This document shows, piece after piece, positions 17,798 to 25,312 of a DNA stretch of 64,000 bases (its first letter is position 1; each line of letters begins with the position of its first letter). Source of the stretch: Verrucomicrobiia bacterium (GTDB taxonomy: Bacteria > Verrucomicrobiota > Verrucomicrobiia > Verrucomicrobiales > Akkermansiaceae); NCBI GenBank assembly GCA_947462875.1, contig CANHQJ010000005.1:163147-227146 (forward strand). Reading direction: 5' to 3'. Below the pieces are notes generated by a model that was not told the DNA's origin, ran no database searches, and saw only the letters and a program-made list of their open reading frames with translations. The position numbers and the translations under genes were made by a program.

Positions 17798-18328
17798 TTA
17801 GAAAAAAAACTTTCCGTAGCGCTCGCGCAGCTGGTGCTGCCATTTTTCGATGAATCCCAGATCGCGCACGCAGGTCCAGGCATCCTCGGGAGAAATTTCC
17901 CCCGCCACGATCGCGGGAAACAGCGCCATTTTCTGTCGCAGGGCCTCTTGCAGCCGCGCCTGCCATTCCTCGATGCGCACGCGCCCCGCATGAAGTTCGC
18001 TTTCCATCATCGCCTTCGCCAGCGCCGTCTGGCACTGCTCGCGCCGCCGCAACAGCTCATCCGCCGCCTGGAGCGTCGCGCCCACGCCGCCGAACCAGTC
18101 GAGCAATTCGCCATCGATGGTGCCGCGCACCGAGCCCTCCCTGCCCTCGCCTTCCAGCCAGTGCCGCAGCCGTGCGGAGGGACTGCGCAGCATCTGATAG
18201 GCCGCCGTCACCGCCGCCTGCTCGGCCTCGCCCGGAGTTTCCTTGCTCACCGCGCGATACGCTTCGCGCAATTGCGCGTCATCAAAGTACAGGTCGCGCG
18301 GCAGGCGCAGCAGGGCAAAGGCATCCAT
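17798..18328 (-). CDS. HscB-like co-chaperone with degenerate J-domain (no HPD)
   Basis: 176 residues from ATG 18328 (MDAFALLRLPRDLYFDDAQL). The N-terminal part matches HscB J-domain helices I-II (LREAYRAVSK) and III (AAYQMLRSPSARLRHWL), and the C-terminal half is a helical bundle as in HscB. HscB binds the scaffold IscU and stimulates the Hsp70 HscA. The HPD tripeptide that stimulates Hsp70 ATPase is absent: the site reads SKETPGEAEQ. It begins 5 bases after the stop of the A-type carrier gene, the usual iscA-hscB order. Function without HPD is uncertain. Confidence 0.72.
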   Translation of the reverse strand: MDAFALLRLPRDLYFDDAQLREAYRAVSKETPGEAEQAAVTAAYQMLRSPSARLRHWLEGEGREGSVRGTIDGELLDWFGGVGATLQAADELLRRREQCQTALAKAMMESELHAGRVRIEEWQARLQEALRQKMALFPAIVAGEISPEDAWTCVRDLGFIEKWQHQLRERYGKFFF

Positions 18329-18333
18329 CGTTA

Positions 18334-18693
18334 TTACGCCGCAAAACTTTCGCCGCACGAGCAAGTCACCAAGGCATTGGGATTGCTGACCTTGAACCCG
18401 CCTTGTTGCAAATCGTCCGACCAATCCAGCTCGCTGCCCGTGACGAACAAGGCGCTTTTCGGATCGATCACGACATTCACGCCATTGCTCGGCACCAGGA
18501 TATCGCGATCGCGCGGGCCATCGACGAGGTCCATTTTATACTGCAAGCCGCTGCATCCGCCGCCGATCACCGCGATGCGCAGCGCGCCGTCGGCACGGCC
18601 CTGTTTCTCCAACAGTCCGCGCAAATGCGCCGAGGCCGCGTCCATCACGCGAATCAGCGTCTCGTTGCCGACCTTGAAATTTACCGCTGTCAT
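18334..18693 (-). CDS. A-type iron-sulfur carrier protein (IscA/ErpA family)
   Basis: 119 residues. The three conserved cysteines are in GGGCSGLQYKM and, near the end, CSCGESF. It carries Fe or 2Fe-2S/4Fe-4S clusters to apo-proteins in the cytoplasm. Ends ESFAA after the CxC. The HscB-like gene follows after 5 bases. No iscS or iscU lies in this window, so the rest of the assembly machine is elsewhere. IscA versus ErpA versus SufA cannot be decided from sequence alone. Confidence 0.92.
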   Translation of the reverse strand: MTAVNFKVGNETLIRVMDAASAHLRGLLEKQGRADGALRIAVIGGGCSGLQYKMDLVDGPRDRDILVPSNGVNVVIDPKSALFVTGSELDWSDDLQQGGFKVSNPNALVTCSCGESFAA

Positions 18694-18842
18694 GCGGCGG
18701 GAAGATGGATGCGAAACGCAGGGAAGTCAATTCGCATCGTCATGATTCACAACCACCCGTATCGACAGGAACAGGAAGCCAACCCGTCCGGCACAGCGGG
18801 ATATCAGTTGACTCGGCAGGTCGCTGACGATAGGGCAAAACC

Positions 18843-19637
18843 ATGACAGAGGCTTTGCATCAGACTTCGATCCATGCGGAATTGAGGCAATTGATTCGCC
18901 GTCCCGCACCGCGCCAGCTGAGTCCGGTTCTGCGAAAGCATGTTTCCAGGGGTTCGGGTCATCGGTTCATGATGCTCTTCGGTTTTGTTTTTGCGGCCTT
19001 CGGTTCGGTGTTTTGTGTGATTTTTCTACCATGGAAATTGCTTGATGAATTCACTCTCGACAAAGCGCCGCCGCTCTTTGTGGACGGTCGGGTGACTCAT
19101 GCGGAAAAATCGAACATGTCGATCAACGAAGTGCCTGTTTGGAAATATGAGGCGAAATTTACGGATGGTTCGCATGAGATGACCAGCGTGGGGTATACGA
19201 CGGGGCGTTCATTTGCTGAGGGCGATGAAGTTTCCGTACGCGTGCATCCGCAAAAGGCTGACCTCCATTGCCCTGAGGGCATGCGCATGTCGAAGGGCTC
19301 GCCCGGAAGCTCGTTCGTGTTGTTGTTTCCCTTGTTGGGATTTTCGGTGATGGTCGCCCCTTGGTTCGCCGGGAGACAACGCCTGCGTCTCTATGAAAAT
19401 GGCTCCGTTGCGGACGTTCAGGTGTTATCAGTGAGAGAGACGAAGATGTTCGTCAATGACCGGCGTGTGGTTCAATTCACAGTGAAATTTCCTCATTTGC
19501 CGGAAACCATGAAGGTGAATAAAAGCAGCTACGAAGAGGTGCATGCGTTGCGGAATTCCTACGAAACCCAAAAACCGCTGCACGTTTTGTATGACCCGAA
19601 AAAACCCAAGCGTTTTGTGACGGTGGAAGTGGGGTAA
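18843..19637 (+). CDS. DUF3592-type membrane protein
   Basis: 264 residues with two membrane segments (residues ~40-62 and ~150-172). Each is followed by a beta-rich soluble region with DUF3592-like pattern (VDGRVTHAEKSN, YEAKFTDGS, GDEVSVRVHPQKAD; second, ADVQVLSVRETKMFVNDRRV, HVLYDPKKPKRF). The repeated design suggests two DUF3592 units. Function of the family is unknown. Slightly lower GC than neighbours. Divergent from the Fe-S carrier gene with 149 bases between. Confidence 0.7.
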   Translation: MTEALHQTSIHAELRQLIRRPAPRQLSPVLRKHVSRGSGHRFMMLFGFVFAAFGSVFCVIFLPWKLLDEFTLDKAPPLFVDGRVTHAEKSNMSINEVPVWKYEAKFTDGSHEMTSVGYTTGRSFAEGDEVSVRVHPQKADLHCPEGMRMSKGSPGSSFVLLFPLLGFSVMVAPWFAGRQRLRLYENGSVADVQVLSVRETKMFVNDRRVVQFTVKFPHLPETMKVNKSSYEEVHALRNSYETQKPLHVLYDPKKPKRFVTVEVG

Positions 19638-19754
19638 AGCGGCAATGCCCGGGCGAAATTCGTAGTCCTATCGCTTTGATAGGTGTGATGGGCGGAGGCC
19701 CGCGCCTACTCTGCGGGAACTTGCTTTGCAAACGCACGGAAAACCACGAGCCGA

Positions 19755-20249
19755 TCACGGATTTTCCGGATCGACGAATTCTTGCTCGTAGAAGCGGTAA
19801 TCGGTCTCGTCAAAGCCGAGTTTTTCATACACGGCCTGAGCGGATTGGTTGTGTTTTTCGACGTAGAGGCGCAGGCCGCAGACCTGATCGGAGGCGAATG
19901 CCATGCGGCGGACCTCGGAGTAGAGGGCACGAAAGACTCCGTTTTTGCGAAACTCAGGCACCACATAAACACTCTGAATCCACCAGAAGTCGCCATTGCG
20001 CCAATCGCTCCACTCCCGTGTCACCATCAGCGACCCGACCACCCGCTCCTGACATTCCGCAACAAGATAGAAGCCGCGGGCCGCCACGGCAAGGCAACCG
20101 GACACACCGGCTGTGAGGGTCTCGCGGTGCAGATGTTTCGCCTCGGTTTCCAACGCCATGGCGAGGCTGAAATCAACCAGCGCCTGCAGATCATCGACTC
20201 GTGCTTCACGGATGGTCAGTGGATGTGTCATCGGTGCCGTATGCTGCAT
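19755..20249 (-). CDS. GNAT-family N-acetyltransferase
   Basis: 164 residues. Acetyl-CoA binding motif A is visible as SVYVVPEFRKNGVFRALYSE, with strand/helix features before it (VVGSLMVTREWSDWRNGDFWW) and motif B later (LRLYVEKHNQSAQAVYEKLGF). The substrate is unknown. A second start (MTHPLTIREA, 20231) is possible. The gene converges on the DUF3592 gene. Confidence 0.88.
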   Translation of the reverse strand: MQHTAPMTHPLTIREARVDDLQALVDFSLAMALETEAKHLHRETLTAGVSGCLAVAARGFYLVAECQERVVGSLMVTREWSDWRNGDFWWIQSVYVVPEFRKNGVFRALYSEVRRMAFASDQVCGLRLYVEKHNQSAQAVYEKLGFDETDYRFYEQEFVDPENP

Positions 20250-20357
20250 GAATGGGCCAACCGATTGCGAGCGGTAATTTTGGCAAAATCTCCCTACTCT
20301 CCCGGCATAGGGTTTTCCGTTGCTTGACCACGGGTGCGCATCACGTATGATCCGACC

Positions 20358-21065
20358 ATGTCGAAATTATTGGCTCTACTCCTGCTGACCCCCACTCTGC
20401 TTTTCGCCCAAACCGGCGCGAAAGACAAGGAAGCCTTGCTGGCGAAACTCAAGAGCAAGGACACCGCGCTGACCTGGGTCATCACGGGCGATTCCATCAC
20501 TCACGGTGCCTGGTTCACGGTAGGTGCGCGCTCCTATCCAGAGCACCTGGCCGAGCGCGTGCGCGGGGAGATGTTACGCTTCCGCGACATCATCATCAAC
20601 ACCGGCGTCTCGGGCGAGATCAGCACGGGGCTGCTGGCCGACTACGATTGGCGCGTGCTGCGCTTCAAACCTGATGTGGTCTCCCTCAACCTCGGCATGA
20701 ACGATTGCGCCCGCGTTCCCTTGGAGCAACACAAAAAGGAAATGGGAGAAATGATCACCAAGGCCAAAAAAGCGGGAGCCATCGTCATCCTTCATGCCAC
20801 CAACACGGTCTTCACCGAGCATGGACTCGCGGAAAAACTCCCGCCCTTCATCGAGGCCGTGCGACAACTCGCCAAAGAACACGATGTGATGCTGGTCGAT
20901 CACTACAAGATGTTCAGCGAGCAAAAACAAGGTGCCGAAAACCGCACCTGGTTCAGCGACGCCATCCACCCGAACGGCCTCGGCCACGCCTATATGGCAG
21001 CGGAAATGTTCCGCGTCATCGGTATCTACGACCCTCAGAGCTTTACCTGCAGATTGGCGCGCTGA
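20358..21065 (+). CDS. Secreted SGNH/GDSL-family hydrolase
   Basis: 235 residues from ATG 20358 with signal peptide (LLALLLLTPTLLFAQ). SGNH blocks: I WVITGDSITHG (nucleophile Ser), III NLGMNDCA, V DAIHPNGLGH (Asp-x-x-His). Block II Gly is probably NTGVSGEIS. Such enzymes hydrolyse esters, often acetyl groups on sugars or lipids; substrate is unknown. The ABC exporter pair starts 19 bases downstream, so it may be co-transcribed. Confidence 0.88.
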   Translation: MSKLLALLLLTPTLLFAQTGAKDKEALLAKLKSKDTALTWVITGDSITHGAWFTVGARSYPEHLAERVRGEMLRFRDIIINTGVSGEISTGLLADYDWRVLRFKPDVVSLNLGMNDCARVPLEQHKKEMGEMITKAKKAGAIVILHATNTVFTEHGLAEKLPPFIEAVRQLAKEHDVMLVDHYKMFSEQKQGAENRTWFSDAIHPNGLGHAYMAAEMFRVIGIYDPQSFTCRLAR

Positions 21066-21084
21066 ACACCACGGAGTTCCTTCC

Positions 21085-22923
21085 ATGGCCACACGCCAAA
21101 CAACCGAAACAAAAACAGCGCCCTTCGCCTTGCTCTGGCAGCAGATGCGGGGCTTCCGCGGCAAGTACGCGTGGGCCATCGCGGCGTTGTTTGTGTTCAC
21201 CGCGATCAATTACATCACCCCGCTCATCGCCAGCGCGACGATCGATTTCGCGCTCTCGCAAAAGCCGAACGATAGCCCCCTCACCACCCGCATCATCGCG
21301 CTGATGGGCGACGCGAATTTTGTGAAGGAACGCTTGTGGTTTCCCGCACTGTTGATGCTTTTGCTGACGATGATCGCCGGTGGATTCAGTTATCTGAAAG
21401 GCCGCTTCGCCGCCGAGGCATCGGATGGCATTGCTCGACGTCTCAAGGACCGCCTCTACGATCACTTGCAACGCCTGCCCGCCCGCTATCACGACCGCGC
21501 GGAAACCGGCGACCTCATCCAACGCTGCACCTCCGATGTGGAAACGCTCCGCCTCGCCCTAGCCGCGCAGGTGGTGGACATCAGCAATGCCATTCTTCTG
21601 CTGCTCACCGCGCTGCCCATCATGATTCTGTTGGATGGCCGCATGACGCTCGTTTCTTTCGCCCTCGTCGTGCCCATCATCGTCTTCGGTTACGTTTACA
21701 TCGGCAAGGTGAAGCACCTCTTTGCCGAAGTCGCAGAGTCCGAGGGACAGGTCACCCGCGTGGTGCAGGAAAATCTCACCGGCCTGCGCGTGGTGCGGGC
21801 GTTTGCGCGGCAGGATTTCGAAATCGCGAAATTCGCCGCGCCGAACCAGCTCTACCGCGACCGCAGCCTGAAGCTCTTGCGCCTGATGTCTTGGTACTGG
21901 TCCACCTCGGATCTCATCGTGCTCACGCAGCAGGCCATCGTGCTGTTCACCGGCGCGTATTTCATTTCCCAAGGCACGCTCACGCTCGGCACCCTGTTCG
22001 CTTTCATCATGTTCCTGAACATGCTGCTGTGGCCGGTCAGGCAGATGGGGCGCACGCTCACCGATCTAGGAAAATCCGCAGTCGCTCTGAACCGCATGGG
22101 AGAAATTTTATCCGAGCCGGAGGAAAGCACGCCGACCCGCCCCGTCCAGTCGCCTTCTCCCGCTGAGGGAAAAATCGAGGTCGCCGATCTCGTGTTCGCC
22201 TACACCGAGGAAACCGCCGCGCTCCATGGCATTTCCTTCACGGTCAAACCGGGCGAGACTCTCGCCATCCTCGGGCCTTCGGGTGCCGGGAAATCCACCA
22301 TCATGCACTTGTTGCTGCGACTTTACGATTACTCGTCCGGCTCGATCCGATTCGATGGCCACGAGCTAACAGATCTCGACCGCCAATGGGTGCGCTCGCA
22401 GTTCAGCGTGGTCATGCAGGAGCCGTTTCTGTTTTCGAAAACCATTGGTGAAAACATCCGCCTCGGTCGCAGTGCCGCCGAGAACGAGGAACTTCACGAA
22501 GCCGCCCACCTCGCCGACATCCACGACACCATCCAGAGCTTTCCCGCGGCTTACTCGACTCTCGTTGGCGAGCGCGGCGTGACTCTATCGGGTGGCCAAC
22601 GCCAGCGCGTGGCACTCGCCAGAGCCTTGCTGCAAGACACGCCCGTGCTTCTGCTCGACGATGCCCTCAGCGCCGTCGATGCCGAAACCGAATCGACCAT
22701 CCTCGATGCCCTGCGCCGCCGCCATGGCAAGCGCACCACCCTGGTCATCGCCCACCGCCTATCCACATTGGCACATGCCGATAAAGTCATCGTGCTCGAA
22801 AAAGGCCGCATCATCCAGCACGGCACCCACGCCGAACTTTCCGCCCAAGACGGCCTCTACCGCCGCCTGTGGACCATCCAGAACGCCCTAGAAACCGAAT
22901 TGGCAGAGGAGGCCACTCCATGA
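21085..22923 (+). CDS. ABC exporter half-transporter A (degenerate catalytic site)
   Basis: 612 residues: six-helix exporter transmembrane domain (~20-330), then nucleotide-binding domain with Walker A GPSGAGKST, Q-loop SVVMQEPFLF, signature LSGGQRQR, Walker B VLLLDDALSAVD and H-loop VIAHRLSTL. The Walker B catalytic Glu is Asp (LDD). Its partner has Glu there, so this is the non-canonical half of a heterodimer. Start ATG 21085 (MATRQTTE) follows the SGNH gene by 19 bases. Its stop overlaps the partner start (ATGA). Confidence 0.93.
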   Translation: MATRQTTETKTAPFALLWQQMRGFRGKYAWAIAALFVFTAINYITPLIASATIDFALSQKPNDSPLTTRIIALMGDANFVKERLWFPALLMLLLTMIAGGFSYLKGRFAAEASDGIARRLKDRLYDHLQRLPARYHDRAETGDLIQRCTSDVETLRLALAAQVVDISNAILLLLTALPIMILLDGRMTLVSFALVVPIIVFGYVYIGKVKHLFAEVAESEGQVTRVVQENLTGLRVVRAFARQDFEIAKFAAPNQLYRDRSLKLLRLMSWYWSTSDLIVLTQQAIVLFTGAYFISQGTLTLGTLFAFIMFLNMLLWPVRQMGRTLTDLGKSAVALNRMGEILSEPEESTPTRPVQSPSPAEGKIEVADLVFAYTEETAALHGISFTVKPGETLAILGPSGAGKSTIMHLLLRLYDYSSGSIRFDGHELTDLDRQWVRSQFSVVMQEPFLFSKTIGENIRLGRSAAENEELHEAAHLADIHDTIQSFPAAYSTLVGERGVTLSGGQRQRVALARALLQDTPVLLLDDALSAVDAETESTILDALRRRHGKRTTLVIAHRLSTLAHADKVIVLEKGRIIQHGTHAELSAQDGLYRRLWTIQNALETELAEEATP

Positions 22924-24773
22924 AAGACGAACCGCAGGAAGATGTTTTCAGCGACAAGCTCGACCTGAGCTTGTGGGCGCGCGTGTTCCGTCACACCTTG
23001 CCCTACAAGCACCTCGTCGTACGACTCGCCCTTTCCGCCGTGGCCATCGCCATCGCGGATGCCAGCTTCGCGCTCGTCACCCGCTGGGCGGTGGATGATG
23101 TCGTGAAAGCCGGCAACGCGGTCAACCTCACGCCGCATATCGCGGTGTATGCGTTTCTCCTCATCTCGCTCGTCATCAGCGTGTGGGTGTTCATCAACTC
23201 CGCGGGCGGACTCTCGAACAACATGAGCCACGACATCCGCGCGGAATGTTTCAAGCGCATCCAGGAGCTGGAGTTCGCCTATTTCGATCACCGCCCCACC
23301 GGTTGGCTCATTTCCCGCCTCACCTCGGATTGCGACAAGCTCGCCCGCATCATCGCCTGGGGCAGTCTCGATCTGGTGTGGGCGTTCTGCCTCGTGATCA
23401 TGATCGCCATCATTCTCATCGTGCTGCAGCCGGTGCTCGGGCTGCTCGTTCTCTCCGTCGTGCCGCCGCTCATTTGGATCAGCACGATTTTCCAGAAAAA
23501 ACTCCTGCTCAGCTCACGCGACACCCGCAAGTTCAATTCAATGATCACCGCGTCCTTCGCCGAGGCCCTGCAAGGACTGCGAACTACTAAAACCCTAGTA
23601 CGAGAGCAGGAAAACCTCCGCGAGTTCCAAGGCCTCTCTTCCCAAATGTATGGCGTTTCGATCCAAAACGCCCTGCAATCCGCCGTTTACATTCCCATCG
23701 TCCTGACCCTCGGCAGCCTCGCCGCAGGCATCGCCCTCTGGCGTGGCGGCGCGGGCGTGATCGATGGCACACTCACGCTCGGCACACTGGTGGCATTCAT
23801 TTTCTACGCCGGCCAGTTCTTCAATCCCATCAACCAAATCGCCCAAGTCCTCGTGCAAATGCAAGGCGCGCAAGCCGCCGGCGAACGCGTGCTCAGCCTG
23901 CTCGCCACCGTGCCAGCCATCGGCGATAGCGAGGAAGTGATGGCAAAAATGCAACAATGGGACAAGCCCGACCGCCCCGCCAACCTCGCGCCCGATGGCC
24001 ATCCCGCAGGCATCGAAACGCTCGAATTCCGCCACGTCGATTTCGCCTACACCGATGGCGAACCCGTGCTCAAGGATTTCAATCTCACCGTGCAAGCCGG
24101 CCAAACCATCGCCCTCGTCGGCGCCAGCGGCGGTGGCAAAAGCACCATCGTCAACCTCGCCGCGCGATTCTACGAACCCACCGGCGGAAGCATCCTCGTC
24201 AACGGCCACGACCTGCGCGACCGCTCCCTCGCCTGGTATCAATCGAACCTCGGCATCGTCCTGCAAGGCCCGCATTTGTTCAGCGGATCGGTGCGAGAAA
24301 ACATCCGCTACGGCCGACTCGATGCCACCGATGAGGAAATGGAGCAAGCCGCCCGCAGCGTCAATGCCGATGACTTCATCCGTGCCCTCGAAAACGGCTA
24401 CGACACCGATGTCGGCGAAGGCGGCAACCGCCTCTCCACCGGCCAAAAGCAACTCATCTCCTTCGCCCGCGCCCTCCTCGCCAACCCTCGGATTTTCATC
24501 ATGGACGAAGCCACCTCCTCCATCGACACCGAGACCGAACAACTCATCCAACAAGGCCTCAAAGCCATCTTCCAGGGCCGCATCAGCTTCGTCATCGCCC
24601 ACCGCCTCTCCACCATCCGCACCGCGGATCGCATCCTCGTCATCGAAAAAGGCCGCATCTTAGAAAGTGGCACCCACCAAGAACTTCTCGCCCACAAAGC
24701 CCACTACCACGCCCTCTACACCCACCAGTTCCAGCAGGAACGGGAAGCGAGGTTGTTTGAGGTGGGAGGATGA
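22920..24773 (+). CDS. ABC exporter half-transporter B (canonical ATPase site)
   Basis: 617 residues: transmembrane domain, then Walker A VGASGGGKST, Q-loop GIVLQGPHLF, signature LSTGQKQ, Walker B IFIMDEATSSID with Glu, H-loop VIAHRLSTI. Signature Gly-Gly is Thr-Gly (LSTGQ). Pairing of this Walker B Glu with the canonical LSGGQ of half A gives one competent site, and the other site is degenerate, as in TM287/288-type heterodimers. Translation is probably coupled through the ATGA overlap. Substrate unknown. A diverged piece of its C-terminal coding region recurs at 25077. Confidence 0.93.
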   Translation: MKDEPQEDVFSDKLDLSLWARVFRHTLPYKHLVVRLALSAVAIAIADASFALVTRWAVDDVVKAGNAVNLTPHIAVYAFLLISLVISVWVFINSAGGLSNNMSHDIRAECFKRIQELEFAYFDHRPTGWLISRLTSDCDKLARIIAWGSLDLVWAFCLVIMIAIILIVLQPVLGLLVLSVVPPLIWISTIFQKKLLLSSRDTRKFNSMITASFAEALQGLRTTKTLVREQENLREFQGLSSQMYGVSIQNALQSAVYIPIVLTLGSLAAGIALWRGGAGVIDGTLTLGTLVAFIFYAGQFFNPINQIAQVLVQMQGAQAAGERVLSLLATVPAIGDSEEVMAKMQQWDKPDRPANLAPDGHPAGIETLEFRHVDFAYTDGEPVLKDFNLTVQAGQTIALVGASGGGKSTIVNLAARFYEPTGGSILVNGHDLRDRSLAWYQSNLGIVLQGPHLFSGSVRENIRYGRLDATDEEMEQAARSVNADDFIRALENGYDTDVGEGGNRLSTGQKQLISFARALLANPRIFIMDEATSSIDTETEQLIQQGLKAIFQGRISFVIAHRLSTIRTADRILVIEKGRILESGTHQELLAHKAHYHALYTHQFQQEREARLFEVGG

Positions 24774-24855
24774 AAATGTTATCAAACGCAAACGGAAAAC
24801 GGGACCCGTCAGTTTTGGCAAAGTATGAAGTGCGTTACCTCATCATCATTCTTCC

Positions 24856-25062
24856 GCGCCAACGGCGCACCGCGATACCAGCCTAGCCCAACGGGCTAGG
24901 GTTGCGGGTTTACCAACATTCATAAGGGCTGAAAGCCCGATCCATGATGGGGGATGTTGTTTGGGCATACGACATAGAGCGGGCTTTCAGCCCTCGCTAT
25001 TTTTGTTCGTCATCATACCTAGCCCGATGGGCCAGGCTGGTATGGTTGACACCTTTGGTGCG
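24856..25062. repeat. Compound inverted-repeat element made of mirrored small hairpins
   Basis: Left half, in order: GCGCCAACGGCGC (24856-24868), CCTAGCCCAACGGGCTAGG (24882-24900), GGGCTGAAAGCCC (24926-24938). Right half mirrors it: GGGCTTTCAGCCC (24981-24993), CCTAGCCCGATGGGCCAGG (25018-25036), CACCTTTGGTG (25050-25060). Each hairpin is itself palindromic, and the halves are reverse complements of each other in order (also ATACCAGCC versus GGCTGGTAT). The architecture is that of REP/REPIN-like sequences, although no transposase is present. Confidence 0.82.
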
Positions 25063-25076
25063 TTAGAATTGGACTT

Positions 25077-25160
25077 CATCGGCACCGCTGACCGCATCCT
25101 CGTCATCGAAAGGCCGCATCCTCGAAAGCGACACCCACCAAGTGCTCCCAGCAAACAACA
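25077..25160 (+). pseudogene. Fragment resembling the 3' coding part of the ABC exporter B gene
   Basis: About 84 bases align with 24619-24704 of half-transporter B, the region of H-loop-proximal ADRILVIEKGRILESGTHQE. Shared stretches include CGCATCCTCGTCATCGAA and ACACCCACCAAG. A 2-base deletion (GAAAAAGG to GAAAGG) breaks the frame. Because identity is clearly lower than in a fresh duplicate, it may come from a related ABC gene. It directly abuts the compound inverted repeat. Confidence 0.75.
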
Positions 25161-25312
25161 CAATGACGGGGAGAATGAGCAAAAAAAGCTCTGAAGATGT
25201 TACTCTGCGGGCAACAATCGCCCAAAAATGGCTGTGAAAAAGTGCTTGATTTGATCACCGTGGGTGACAGAGTCATTGAACCATAAAGCAGCCGCGAAAT
25301 CACATTCGTCTT

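Noticed and set aside
19667..19683. CCTATC-GCTTT-GATAGG hairpin as terminator
   Set aside because: No T-tract follows on either strand, so intrinsic termination is not supported.
23595..24602. 335-residue minus-strand frame inside ABC exporter B
   Set aside because: Shadow of the exporter coding strand.
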